From JACPFJ01 sp036504875 (lineage in GTDB: Bacteria; Desulfobacterota; Desulfuromonadia; Geobacterales; Pseudopelobacteraceae): a stretch of 64,000 bases of DNA. The stretch is taken from positions 43,207 to 107,206 of the forward strand of contig DASXUK010000070.1 of assembly GCA_036504875.1 (NCBI GenBank), written 5' to 3'. A program made the translations under genes and the position numbers. The first letter of the stretch is position 1. The number at the start of each line of letters is the position of its first letter. The notes under the pieces are model-generated. The model was not told the origin of the DNA. It did not search any database and saw nothing but the letters and a program-made list of their open reading frames with translations. Shown one piece after another: positions 25,632 to 34,241 of the stretch.

Positions 25632-26906
25632 ATGCGTATCCCTATCGGGTACAAATTTATTATCGGATTTATAGTGGTAGTGGCAGTAGTCGCATTTAGT
25701 CCCAACCTGGTCGGCTATCTGGGATATTCAGCGGAGATCAGCAGCATCCTGGGGTATGTGGTGGCAATGACTACCGGCCTGATCCTGGGCTCGCTATTTT
25801 CAAAGGGTTTTACCGCCAACATAGCAACATTAATGGAGGCAGCCGGTGCTATAAGTCAAGGAGATCTCACCCGCAGTGTCGCTTGCAGGCGTTCGCGGAT
25901 TCCCGATGAAACCCATGAACTGGCCGGCTTGATCAACCTCATGCTTCAAAACCTGCGTGATCTGGTCAGACACATCAAGAGAAGTTCCGGCCAACTTACC
26001 GATTCCTCCCGCGAGATCAACTCTACTGCTCTGGAGATAAACGCCTCAACCGAGGAGGTTGCCCAAGCCATCGAGCAGATCTCACGCGGGGCCGAAACTC
26101 AAGCCGAAATGGTGGAGAAGTGTTCCAAGACCATCCGGGAAATAGCCATTTCGATCGAGCTGGTATCGGCGCGGGCCAGGGAAACCGCCAAAACGGCCCG
26201 GGAAACCAGCCTGACCGCCCAGCATGGCGGCAGCCTGGCCACCGATTCCTTGGAAAGAATGAAGGAGTTTTTTGACCAACAGGAAACGATTGGCCGACAG
26301 TTTGATGCATTTAATCTGAAACTGCAAAAAATAGGTAAGATCGCTGATGTTATCGGGGATGTGGCCCGTCAAACCAATCTATTAGCGTTAAACGCCTCGA
26401 TTGAGGCGGCCCGGGCTGGTGAATACGGCAAAGGCTTTGCGGTGGTGGCCGAAGAGGTCCGTAAACTGGCTGATGGCTCGGTACAATCGGCAGCAGACAT
26501 AAATGACATGATCGAAAGCCTGCGCGAGGAGAGCCGCCGGGTGCATGAGACCATTCTGGAGAGTTCTCGCAGCATCAAAGAGGGGAAGAAGAATATCGAT
26601 ATAACCGCCTCTGCCTTTCAGGAGATCCTCAAGACGGTTTTAGATACCGAGCGCAAAGCCAACAGTATTGCTGATTTATCTCAGATGCAGACTGAGGGAT
26701 CGGCAAAGATGGTCCAGGCGATCGATGAAATTGCCAAGGTGACTGAAGATAATGCCGCATCCACCGAGCAGGTTTCGGCCGCTACCGAGGAACAGCTGGC
26801 GGCCATGCAGGATATGGCCCTGGCCACTAAAGAACTGGCCCAACTGGCCGAGGAACTTATGACTGTTGTCGAACGCTTCAAGGTCGATCAGTTCGAGTCA
26901 CTTTAA
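25632..26906 (+). CDS. Methyl-accepting chemotaxis protein with minimal sensor
   Basis: A 424-residue receptor. Two N-terminal membrane helices (about 9-30 and 38-58) are joined by only a few residues, so there is no periplasmic ligand domain. A HAMP-like segment (about 58-112) leads into the long coiled-coil signalling domain. The hairpin tip reads IGDVARQTNLLALNASIEAARAGE...GKGFAVVAEEVRKLA, the CheW/CheA-binding signature. Glutamate/glutamine-rich methylation helices are visible on both sides. The C-terminus has no CheR-tethering pentapeptide. Ribosome site GAGGAGG precedes ATG 25632. It may sense membrane or energy state, which is inference. Confidence 0.95.
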   Translation: MRIPIGYKFIIGFIVVVAVVAFSPNLVGYLGYSAEISSILGYVVAMTTGLILGSLFSKGFTANIATLMEAAGAISQGDLTRSVACRRSRIPDETHELAGLINLMLQNLRDLVRHIKRSSGQLTDSSREINSTALEINASTEEVAQAIEQISRGAETQAEMVEKCSKTIREIAISIELVSARARETAKTARETSLTAQHGGSLATDSLERMKEFFDQQETIGRQFDAFNLKLQKIGKIADVIGDVARQTNLLALNASIEAARAGEYGKGFAVVAEEVRKLADGSVQSAADINDMIESLREESRRVHETILESSRSIKEGKKNIDITASAFQEILKTVLDTERKANSIADLSQMQTEGSAKMVQAIDEIAKVTEDNAASTEQVSAATEEQLAAMQDMALATKELAQLAEELMTVVERFKVDQFESL

Positions 26907-27338
26907 ATGGATCAACCGGAAAAGCGATACCTGATTTTCACTCTCGCTGGTGAGCGATTTGCCCTGGATCTGGCTTATGTGGCCGAGGTAGACGAGCCGC
27001 TGCCGGCCTGGCCTATTCCAGGCGCGCCTGAATATTATGACGGCGCCATTAATTTTCATGACAACATAGTTGCGGTCATGAATCTGTCTGCTTTCCTGGG
27101 CCTTCCACAGAGCGACCGCCACGAAAAGTTGGTTGTACTGACTGCGCGCGTTGCAGCACTAGCTTTTCTTGTAGAAAGAGTCGAGAGAATCATCCCAGCC
27201 GAGCAGGTCATAAAGGACGAGCATGTGCAGCAGAAGAGCCGCTTTGGGATAACAAACTTAACCTTTAACGGAGGTAGCGCCCTTCTTCTGGATGCCCAGG
27301 GAATCGTTACTGCGGCAAGCGAACTCATCCAGGTCTAA
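26907..27338 (+). CDS. cheW: CheW-type coupling protein
   Basis: A 143-residue CheW-like scaffold that links chemoreceptors to the CheA kinase. It starts at ATG 26907 immediately after the receptor stop codon. It begins RYLIFTLAGERFALDLAYVAEV, followed by YYDGAINFHDNIVAVMNLSAFLG and the second subdomain with VLTARVAALAFLVERVERII. Fold and length are those of CheW. The immediate linkage indicates it serves the receptor encoded next to it. The kinase must be encoded elsewhere. Confidence 0.92.
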   Translation: MDQPEKRYLIFTLAGERFALDLAYVAEVDEPLPAWPIPGAPEYYDGAINFHDNIVAVMNLSAFLGLPQSDRHEKLVVLTARVAALAFLVERVERIIPAEQVIKDEHVQQKSRFGITNLTFNGGSALLLDAQGIVTAASELIQV

Positions 27339-27445
27339 GGATTCTTTTTCACAATAAAGCCAGCGTTTGGAAGAACTGTTTTTTCAGGTAAGCTTTTTGA
27401 GTGGGGTCATTTGCCTGATAAAGCTTTCCGGCTTGAGGTGGAAAC

Positions 27446-30400
27446 ATGGATGATAAAGCTCTTAACTCCAGGATCATCAACCGCGGCAGACAATTATTTG
27501 CCGCCATCGCCACAGAACATCCTGCCATGTTTGAAAAAGGGAGCTGGACCGGCGCCATAATGAACTGGTGCATGCAGGACGAGCGGTTCAAGACCCAGCT
27601 GTTCCGTTTTGTAGATGTATTTCCCTCTCTGACCTCTCCTAAGCTGCTTGCTGATCACCTCCACGATTACTTTGGCCCTGAGCAGGACTTGCCCCCGCTA
27701 TTTTCCAAAGGCGCCAAGCTGGCGGGTGCCCTGGGATCACTGGGTGGTGCGATGCTCCATGCCACCATTTCATCAAATATCCGGGCGATGGCTGGTCAGT
27801 TTATCATCGGGGAGACAACCAGCCAGGCGGTCAAGAGAATTGAGCGACTGCGCAAGGAGGGCTATGCCGTTGTGCTGGATGTGCTAGGGGAAGCAACGCT
27901 CTCCCGGGAGGAAGCTGAAGATTACCTGAACAAATATATGGATCTGCTCGGCAGCCTGAAGGCGGTGCAGGGGAACTGGCCGAGTCTGTCAGGAAATAAT
28001 CCGCTGGCTGAAGATCCGGCGCTTGACTGGGGGCAGGCCCCCAAGATCAATGTTTCAATCAAGCCGAGTGCGCTTTACAGCCAGGCCAACCCCCAGGATT
28101 TTGAAGGATCGGTCGAAGCGATTCTCTATCAGATGCGCCGGATCGCCGAGCGCGTGTACGCGGTGCAGGGCTTCCTCTGCATCGACATGGAGTCCTACAA
28201 ATACAAGGACATCACTCTCGAGGTTTACCGCCGCCTAAAGCTGGAATACAAGGACTACCCTCACATCGGCATCGTGCTGCAGGCTTACCTGAGGGACACC
28301 GACCAGGATTTGGCCGAACTGCTGGATTGGGCCCGGCAGCACAACACCCGCATCTCCATCCGTCTGGTAAAGGGGGCTTACTGGGACTACGAGACCATCA
28401 GGGCCAGGCAGATGGGCTGGGATGTTCCGGTTTGGACCATCAAGGCCGATACCGATGCAGCCTTTGAACGCCAGGCCCGCAGGATACTGGAAAACAGCTC
28501 TGTCTGCCACTTTGCCTGTGCCTCCCACAATATCCGCAGCATCTCGGCGGTCATCGAGATCGCCGAAGAAATGGCTGTTCCCCCCTCCGATTACGAGTTC
28601 CAGATGCTGTACGGCATGGCCGAGCCGGTCCGCAAGGTGATTCTCGCCGCCACCGGTCGCCTGCGGCTGTACTGCCCCTACGGGAACCTGGTGCCGGGCA
28701 TGGGCTATCTGGTGCGGCGTCTGTTGGAAAACACTGCCAACCAATCCTTTCTGCGGCTGAGCTTTAGCGAACAGGTCCAGGTCGAACAGCTGCTGGAGGA
28801 CCCGTTGCTAACGGCTAGTCGGGAAAGATCTCAAGATAGCCATGGGATGGAAGCGGCAACAGCCGCCCCAGAGGGGCTGCCCGACTTTGTGAATCAGGCC
28901 ATGGTGGACTTCACTCAACCCGCACAGCGCGCCGCCTTTCCGCAGGCTATTGCTCTTGCCCGCAGCCGATTGGGCCGCAGTTACCCGCTTTTTATCGGAA
29001 ACAAAGATATCACCACCGGTCAGCAGATCAAAAGCCTGAATCCCTCGCGCCCATCCGAGGTGCTGGGCCTGGTCTGTCAGGCCGGTATCCCGGAGTTGGA
29101 ACAGGCCATTGCAGCGGCCAAGACCGCCTTTCCGGCCTGGCGCGATACTCCGCCTGTTGAACGAGCAGCATACCTTCTGTCAGCCGCCCGGATTGCCGAA
29201 CGACGAATCTTTGAGTTTTCGGCCTGGCAGGTGCTGGAGGCCGGTAAACAGTGGGAGCAGGCTTACGCCGATGTGGCCGAGGCGATTGACTTCCTCGAAT
29301 ACTATGCCCGGGAGATGATCAGACTGGCTCAACCCCAGCGTTTGGGGCTTATACCGGGTGAGCTGAACCAATATTTTTACGAGCCCCGCGGACCGGCAGC
29401 AGTTATCGCTCCCTGGAACTTCCCGCTCGCGATCAGCATGGGCATGGTTTCAGCCGCGCTAGTCACCGGCAATCCGGTAATCTACAAGCCATCCAACCTG
29501 ACTCCGATCATTGGTCATCAGTTGGTAGAGATCTTCCGCGAGGCCGGCCTGCCGGCCGGGGTTTTCAACTACTTTCCGGGTCAGGGGAGTAGCATCGGTG
29601 ATCGGCTGGTCGATCATCCAGCCATAAGCCTGGTCGCTTTTACCGGGTCGCTGGAGGTTGGCCTGCGGATCATCGAGCGGAGCGCACCGGTCCATCCCGG
29701 ACAAGCTATTGTAAAAAGGGTTGTCTGCGAAATGGGTGGCAAAAACGCCATCATTATTGATGACGATGCCGACCTGGATGAGGCTGTGCCGCAGGTATTG
29801 GCTTCGGCCTTTGGTTTCCAGGGCCAGAAGTGTTCCGCCTGTTCAAGGGTGATTGTCCTGGATGCTGTCTATGAGCGTTTTGTGGGCCGGCTGGTTAAGG
29901 CGGCCCAGTCCTGGCAAATTGGTCCGGCTGAGGAGCCGGCCTTCAATATGGGCGCGGTGATCGATAATGTGGCTCGTGACAAGATCCGGGAGTACATTGC
30001 CATCGGCAAACAGGAGGGAGTATTACTATATGAAAGCGGTATACCGGCGGGTGAGGGAAATTGGGTGCCGTTGACCATTATCGGCGGCATTCAGCCGCAG
30101 CATCGGCTGGCCCAGGAAGAGGTCTTTGGTCCGGTTCTGGCAGTCATGCGGGTCAAGGATTTCAGTCAGGCCATCTCGTGGGCCAACTCCACCAGATTTG
30201 CCTTGACCGGCGGTATCTTTAGCCGCAGTCCGAGCCATCTGGAGCGGGCCCGGGGCGAGTATAAGGTCGGCAACCTATATATCAACCGCGGCATAACCGG
30301 CGCTCTGGTGGGACGTCAGCCGTTCGGCGGTGTCGGTCTGTCCGGCGTCGGCACCAAGGCGGGTGGCCCGGATTACCTGCTGCACTTCATGGACCCGCGG

Positions 30401-30448
30401 GTGGTTACCGAAAACACCATGCGCAGAGGCTTTGCCCCAGCCGATTAG
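27446..30448 (+). CDS. putA: Bifunctional proline dehydrogenase / glutamate-semialdehyde dehydrogenase
   Basis: A 1000-residue enzyme converting proline to glutamate. The N-terminal half holds the FAD-dependent proline dehydrogenase barrel (about 100-440) with GFLCIDMESYKYKD, RISIRLVKGAYWDYET and YEFQMLYGMAEPVRK. The C-terminal half (about 510-1000) is an NAD-dependent aldehyde dehydrogenase: AVIAPWNFPLAISMGM, VAFTGSLEVG, catalytic Glu in VCEMGGKNAIIIDDDADLD and catalytic Cys in FGFQGQKCSACSRVIV. There is no N-terminal ribbon-helix-helix DNA-binding domain, so it is not a trifunctional PutA. Ribosome site GAGGTGG precedes ATG 27446. The gene stands alone, about 110 bases after cheW, and converges on the next gene. 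Confidence 0.96.
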   Translation: MDDKALNSRIINRGRQLFAAIATEHPAMFEKGSWTGAIMNWCMQDERFKTQLFRFVDVFPSLTSPKLLADHLHDYFGPEQDLPPLFSKGAKLAGALGSLGGAMLHATISSNIRAMAGQFIIGETTSQAVKRIERLRKEGYAVVLDVLGEATLSREEAEDYLNKYMDLLGSLKAVQGNWPSLSGNNPLAEDPALDWGQAPKINVSIKPSALYSQANPQDFEGSVEAILYQMRRIAERVYAVQGFLCIDMESYKYKDITLEVYRRLKLEYKDYPHIGIVLQAYLRDTDQDLAELLDWARQHNTRISIRLVKGAYWDYETIRARQMGWDVPVWTIKADTDAAFERQARRILENSSVCHFACASHNIRSISAVIEIAEEMAVPPSDYEFQMLYGMAEPVRKVILAATGRLRLYCPYGNLVPGMGYLVRRLLENTANQSFLRLSFSEQVQVEQLLEDPLLTASRERSQDSHGMEAATAAPEGLPDFVNQAMVDFTQPAQRAAFPQAIALARSRLGRSYPLFIGNKDITTGQQIKSLNPSRPSEVLGLVCQAGIPELEQAIAAAKTAFPAWRDTPPVERAAYLLSAARIAERRIFEFSAWQVLEAGKQWEQAYADVAEAIDFLEYYAREMIRLAQPQRLGLIPGELNQYFYEPRGPAAVIAPWNFPLAISMGMVSAALVTGNPVIYKPSNLTPIIGHQLVEIFREAGLPAGVFNYFPGQGSSIGDRLVDHPAISLVAFTGSLEVGLRIIERSAPVHPGQAIVKRVVCEMGGKNAIIIDDDADLDEAVPQVLASAFGFQGQKCSACSRVIVLDAVYERFVGRLVKAAQSWQIGPAEEPAFNMGAVIDNVARDKIREYIAIGKQEGVLLYESGIPAGEGNWVPLTIIGGIQPQHRLAQEEVFGPVLAVMRVKDFSQAISWANSTRFALTGGIFSRSPSHLERARGEYKVGNLYINRGITGALVGRQPFGGVGLSGVGTKAGGPDYLLHFMDPRVVTENTMRRGFAPAD

Positions 30449-30456
30449 AGACTGTA

Positions 30457-31281
30457 TCAAGACCTTCTTTTGCCGCGTGAAACCGGCGCAATCTGACGTA
30501 ATCTTTTACGACACCTCACAAGCTCAATTGGAAAATTTACCAAAAAAACCGGGAATTTTTTTACCTGCCTTTCAATAAAAAATCTAATGCCGCTCCGGGG
30601 ATCTTTCCTGATGCCTTGCAGCATCCTGAAGAACCATTGCATTCCTAATCTTTGAAAGATCAGGGGTGGTGCCTTGATATCTCCGGTAAACCACCTGAAG
30701 GCAGCCCCGACTCCAATCATGATCCCTTTTTCCAGCTTTTCAATATTCTGTTTCATCCATTTTTCTTGTTTGCCTCCGCCAAAGCTGACCCAGATTATGT
30801 CAGGATCAGCTCTTCGAATGATTTCAATGATATTGCGGTTGTCCTGGTCATCAAAACTTTTAAAAGGGGGGCTATAGCCGGTAATGCTGATATCCGGTTT
30901 TATCCGCCTGGCTTTTTCAATTACCTTGCTCAAGGTTTCAACTGTATCTCCCAGCAGGAAATGCTTGCAGTTATCCATCTGGGCCAGAAATCCGGCCATC
31001 AGGTCCATGCCCGAAACACGCTCTATCCTTTTACAACCGGCCATTCTGGCAAACCAGGTCAAAGGCGTACCATCCGCTACCGAAAACAGTGCCCCATTGA
31101 TTGATTCCTGCAGTTGCTTATCCTTGGTTGCCTTTATAACATTCCCCACATCGGTAAGACAAATATACCCCGGCTGTTTTTTCCTGATGGCTAAGCTGAT
31201 CTTCTTATGGATTTCTAAATAGCCCGTGTTGCTGATCCGTACATTCATGTACCTGATGGATGCCGCTTCATCATTTTTCAT
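30457..31281 (-). CDS. WecG/TagA/CpsF-family glycosyltransferase
   Basis: A 274-residue member of the GT26 family, which adds N-acetylmannosaminuronic acid or N-acetylmannosamine to a lipid-linked sugar in cell-surface polysaccharide synthesis. Key segments are YICLTDVGNVIKA, FSVADGTPLTWFARMAG, RVSGMDLM, PDIIWVSFGGGKQEKWM, GVGAAFRWFTGDIKAPP and RLGMQWFFRMLQ. The C-terminus is basic, as expected for membrane association. I choose ATG 31281, preceded by AGGTGA; a longer frame from 31419 lacks family similarity. No other polysaccharide genes are adjacent except the glycosyltransferase pair 8 kb away. Confidence 0.9.
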   Translation of the reverse strand: MKNDEAASIRYMNVRISNTGYLEIHKKISLAIRKKQPGYICLTDVGNVIKATKDKQLQESINGALFSVADGTPLTWFARMAGCKRIERVSGMDLMAGFLAQMDNCKHFLLGDTVETLSKVIEKARRIKPDISITGYSPPFKSFDDQDNRNIIEIIRRADPDIIWVSFGGGKQEKWMKQNIEKLEKGIMIGVGAAFRWFTGDIKAPPLIFQRLGMQWFFRMLQGIRKDPRSGIRFFIERQVKKFPVFLVNFPIELVRCRKRLRQIAPVSRGKRRS

Positions 31282-31585
31282 TGGGTCACCTGGGAATAGA
31301 TGATCATTTATCGCGTCCGTAACCAATGCCTGATCTTCCAATTTTCGTTCTCCCTGAACAAGATTAGATTTAAAAACTATATCAGCATAATTAAGAAATT
31401 CAATTTTGGAACTATGCATGTCGATGTTGGAGCAGGCCAGGGACCGGGCGAATATTGATACAAAATTTTAATAATAACTTGACATGCACCAGCTTGTAGC
31501 GTTATGCCAGCACGAGGCGGTCCACCCCCAGAATTCGATATTAGTAGAGGCCTGAGTAAAACAAAATCCTTTGAAAGAGAAGTGT

Positions 31586-32125
31586 ATGGCCGATCAAACC
31601 TTGCTTCAAAAACTGTTCAACGAAAATGGATTTTCCGATTATCGCTGGATCGAGCCGGCCGAGATAGTGGTGGCCCAGTGGGTCCGGATGAAATGCATGT
31701 ACGGTTGTAATAATTACGGACGCAATGCTTCCTGCCCGCCCAATACCCCCTCCTTGGCCGATTGTCGCAACTTTTTCCAGGAATTTCGCCTGGGGGCGGT
31801 CTTTCACCTGCCCAAACACTTAGGCGATCCGGAAGAACGACACGTCTGGTCACGGGAGGTCAATCGCTGTCTGGCTGAACTGGAGCGCCAGGTTTTCCTC
31901 TCCGGTTACCACCAGGCCTTTATGCTTTTCATGGATAATTGCACCCTGTGCCGCGAGTGTGCCAATACCCGCGCTGCCTGCCGCAATAAAAAATTGGCTC
32001 GCCCCAGTCCTGAGGGCCTGGGCATAGATGTCTTTGCCACGGTTGCCAAATTCGGCTATCCCATTGCTGTGCTGGATGACTTTGATCAGGAGATGAACCG
32101 CTATGCATTTCTGCTGATTGAATAA
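31586..32125 (+). CDS. DUF2284 predicted metal-binding protein
   Basis: A 179-residue cysteine-rich soluble protein. The sequence shows RMKCMYGCNNYGRNASCPPN near the N-terminus and CTLCRECANTRAACRNKKLA in the middle, then RPSPEGLGIDVFATVAKFGYP and a C-terminal AFLLIE. This is the pattern of DUF2284, thought to bind metal or an iron-sulfur cluster and common in anaerobes. The function is unknown. ATG 31586 has AGAGAAG upstream. A strong terminator lies 28 bases after the stop, so the gene is monocistronic. Confidence 0.88.
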   Translation: MADQTLLQKLFNENGFSDYRWIEPAEIVVAQWVRMKCMYGCNNYGRNASCPPNTPSLADCRNFFQEFRLGAVFHLPKHLGDPEERHVWSREVNRCLAELERQVFLSGYHQAFMLFMDNCTLCRECANTRAACRNKKLARPSPEGLGIDVFATVAKFGYPIAVLDDFDQEMNRYAFLLIE

Positions 32126-32152
32126 ACCTCAAAAATATGCCGCAACCAAAAC

Positions 32153-32173
32153 ACCCGCTCGGCGGGTTTTTTT
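32153..32173 (+). terminator. Intrinsic terminator after the DUF2284 gene
   Basis: Stem ACCCGC / GCGGGT with loop TCG followed by a run of seven T. Confidence 0.88.
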
Positions 32174-32282
32174 ATAACCTTTATATGATGTGCCTAGTTA
32201 GTTACATCCTTACAGGGTTATTGCCATAGCTTTTGTTTACAGGTACAAGGGAAGGGCTAAAATTCAAGCAGAGGAGCAATTG

Positions 32283-33491
32283 ATGCAGCAGGGCAGATGG
32301 ATAGTCGGACCGGAAACGGTGCGGATGCTGGAGCTTGGCCATCCCTGGATCATCGCCGACAGTTACACCAAACGCTGGCCTGGTGGCGCTAAGGCTGGTC
32401 AGGTGGTGGAACTGATCGATGTGAATGGACGTTTTCTGGCTAGCGCCCTGCTTGATCCCCAGGAGCGGATCGTGGCGCGGGTGCTGGCTCGCGAGCGAAT
32501 CAGCCTGGAGCGGAGCTGGCTTAAAAACCGGATTCAAACCGCACTTGATATTCGTCGCCAGCATTGCGACCTGCAGGACAGCAATGCCTACAGGCTGGTG
32601 AATGCCGAGGGGGACGGCCTGCCGGGACTGACAGTAGATCGTTATGGCGATTATCTGATGGTGCAGCTTTACTGCGCCGGCTGGCGGCCACACCTGAAGC
32701 TGGTCACCGAGGTATTGCAGGAGCTGCTCAGTCCGCACGGGATTTATGATAAAATCCGGCCGCAAAAAACCCGCGAACTGGAGGCGGTCACAGAAAACAA
32801 ATCCTATGGCCGGCTTCTGTCCGGTCAGGCGGCCCCGCCCCGGCTTCAGGTGCGCGAGAACGGCCTCAACTTCCTGGTCAGCCTGGAACAGGGGCTTAAC
32901 AGCGGCCTGTTCCTGGATCAACGCAAGAACCGGCGCGACCTGATGACCCGCGTTGCCGGTAAGCGGGTACTCAACCTGTTTGCCTACACCGGTGCATTCT
33001 CAGTTGCAGCCGCAGCTGCCGGGGCTGCCCAGGTGACCAGTGTTGATGCGTCGCCCGGTTATACGGAGTGGGCTCGGGCCAACTTTGGCGCTAACCGCAT
33101 CAATCCCAAACGCCATGAGTTCATCGTGGGGGATTGTCTGAATGTGCTGGCCGACCTGGGACGTCAGGGGCAACAATATGACATCATCCTGATGGACCCC
33201 CCCTCTTTTTCAACCACCGCCAAGAGCCGGTTCACCACCCGCGGCGGCACAACCGAACTGGTGGCAGCCGCGCTATCGCTGCTGCCCGCCGGCGGCCTCT
33301 TGATCAGCTCTTCCAATCATCAAAAGGTAGATCTGGCTGATTACCTGAAAGAACTGCGCCGGGGGGCACTCCTTGCCAAGAGCGAGCTGCGGGTGATCTC
33401 CGTTTTCAGCCAGCCGGAGGATTTTCCTTATCCGGTGACCTTTCCGGAAGGGCGTTATCTCAAATATGTCGTCTGCGTAAAGACCGTCTGA
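32283..33491 (+). CDS. Class I SAM-dependent RNA methyltransferase (RlmI-like)
   Basis: A 402-residue protein with an N-terminal PUA RNA-binding domain (GHPWIIADSYTKRWPGGAKAG, GQVVELIDVNGRFLASALLD), a central domain (YRLVNAEGDGLPGLTVDRYGD) and a Rossmann methyltransferase domain from about residue 205. SAM and catalytic motifs are GLFLDQRKNRR, VLNLFAYTGAFSVAAAAAGA, VTSVDASPGYTEWARANF and ILMDPPSFSTTAK. This is the layout of RlmI, which makes m5C1962 in 23S rRNA; specificity here is inferred. The ribosome site GAGGAG favours ATG 32283 over TTG 32280. The gene stands between terminator 32153 and the DUF188 gene. Confidence 0.9.
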   Translation: MQQGRWIVGPETVRMLELGHPWIIADSYTKRWPGGAKAGQVVELIDVNGRFLASALLDPQERIVARVLARERISLERSWLKNRIQTALDIRRQHCDLQDSNAYRLVNAEGDGLPGLTVDRYGDYLMVQLYCAGWRPHLKLVTEVLQELLSPHGIYDKIRPQKTRELEAVTENKSYGRLLSGQAAPPRLQVRENGLNFLVSLEQGLNSGLFLDQRKNRRDLMTRVAGKRVLNLFAYTGAFSVAAAAAGAAQVTSVDASPGYTEWARANFGANRINPKRHEFIVGDCLNVLADLGRQGQQYDIILMDPPSFSTTAKSRFTTRGGTTELVAAALSLLPAGGLLISSSNHQKVDLADYLKELRRGALLAKSELRVISVFSQPEDFPYPVTFPEGRYLKYVVCVKTV

Positions 33492-33568
33492 GTTCCTCAG
33501 CCGGGTTCCTTTACAGGTACTTGGTCCAAGTGGTAGAATCTGTATTCATAAATAACCTAAGGAGTTGC

Positions 33569-34033
33569 ATGAAGATCTGGATTGACGCCGATGCCTGCCC
33601 GCGCGTAATCAAGGAGATTGTCTTCAGAGCCTCGCAGCGACTGAAGCTACCGGTCTGCCTGGTAGCTAACAAAAGCCTTTCCAAACACCATGCCGGCTTG
33701 ATCACATCGGTAATTGTAGAGGAAGGTTTTGATGTTGCCGATGATTACATTGCCGAACAGGCCACTATCGAGGATCTGGTGATAACCGCTGATATTCCTT
33801 TGGCGGCGAGGATTGTGGCCAAAGGGGGTGTGGCGCTGGACCCGCGGGGAGAATTGTACAATGAAGATAATGTGGGGGAACGTCTATCGGTGCGGGACCT
33901 GATGCAGCAACTGAGAAGCGATGGCCTGATTCAGGGTGGTCCTGCCCAATTCAGCCTGACCGATCGCCAGCGATTTGCCTCGGCACTTGACCGACTGCTG
34001 ACCCGCATGCAGAAGGGCAGGCGCCCTGCATGA
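33569..34033 (+). CDS. YaiI/YqxD (DUF188) family protein
   Basis: A 154-residue soluble protein with the family start KIWIDADACPRVIKEI. It continues with VVANKS-like VCLVANKSLSK, IVEEGFDVADDYIA, DLVITADIPLAARIVAKGG and the C-terminal FASALDRLLTRM. The conserved aspartates resemble a PIN-like nuclease fold. No activity has been established for the family. ATG 33569 has AAGGAG seven bases before it; a longer frame from 33521 has no such site. The stop overlaps the start of a small membrane protein gene (ATGA). Confidence 0.92.
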   Translation: MKIWIDADACPRVIKEIVFRASQRLKLPVCLVANKSLSKHHAGLITSVIVEEGFDVADDYIAEQATIEDLVITADIPLAARIVAKGGVALDPRGELYNEDNVGERLSVRDLMQQLRSDGLIQGGPAQFSLTDRQRFASALDRLLTRMQKGRRPA

Positions 34034-34200
34034 AAAAGCTGCTTAACTGGGGAGCAATCGGCCTTATCACCACTGCTCTGCTGGACCCACTCATCTACAG
34101 CTCGCTTGATCTGCCGATCCCCTGGATACGCGACCTGCTCATGCTGGTCGGCGGGGTCGGTTGTTTCTATTTAATGATCAGGTTTAGAGATTATATGTGA
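34030..34200 (+). CDS. Small membrane protein, 56 residues
   Basis: A short frame starting at ATG 34030 that overlaps the DUF188 stop by four bases. The protein starts MKKLLNWGAIGLITTALLD and contains two hydrophobic stretches, roughly residues 5-20 and 33-50 (LLMLVGGVGCFYLMI), ending in RFRDYM. It looks like a two-helix membrane peptide. Translational coupling (ATGA) on one side and a TGA that overlaps a possible GTG start of the radical SAM gene on the other argue that it is real. No function can be given. Confidence 0.6.
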   Translation: MKKLLNWGAIGLITTALLDPLIYSSLDLPIPWIRDLLMLVGGVGCFYLMIRFRDYM

Positions 34201-34241
34201 GGCTCGGAAAGCATGAGAAGAATGAAAGGTTTCAATTTTTG

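Noticed and set aside
32202..32921. 239-codon minus-strand frame opposite the RNA methyltransferase
   Set aside because: Antisense to a clear family member; no start site or motif.
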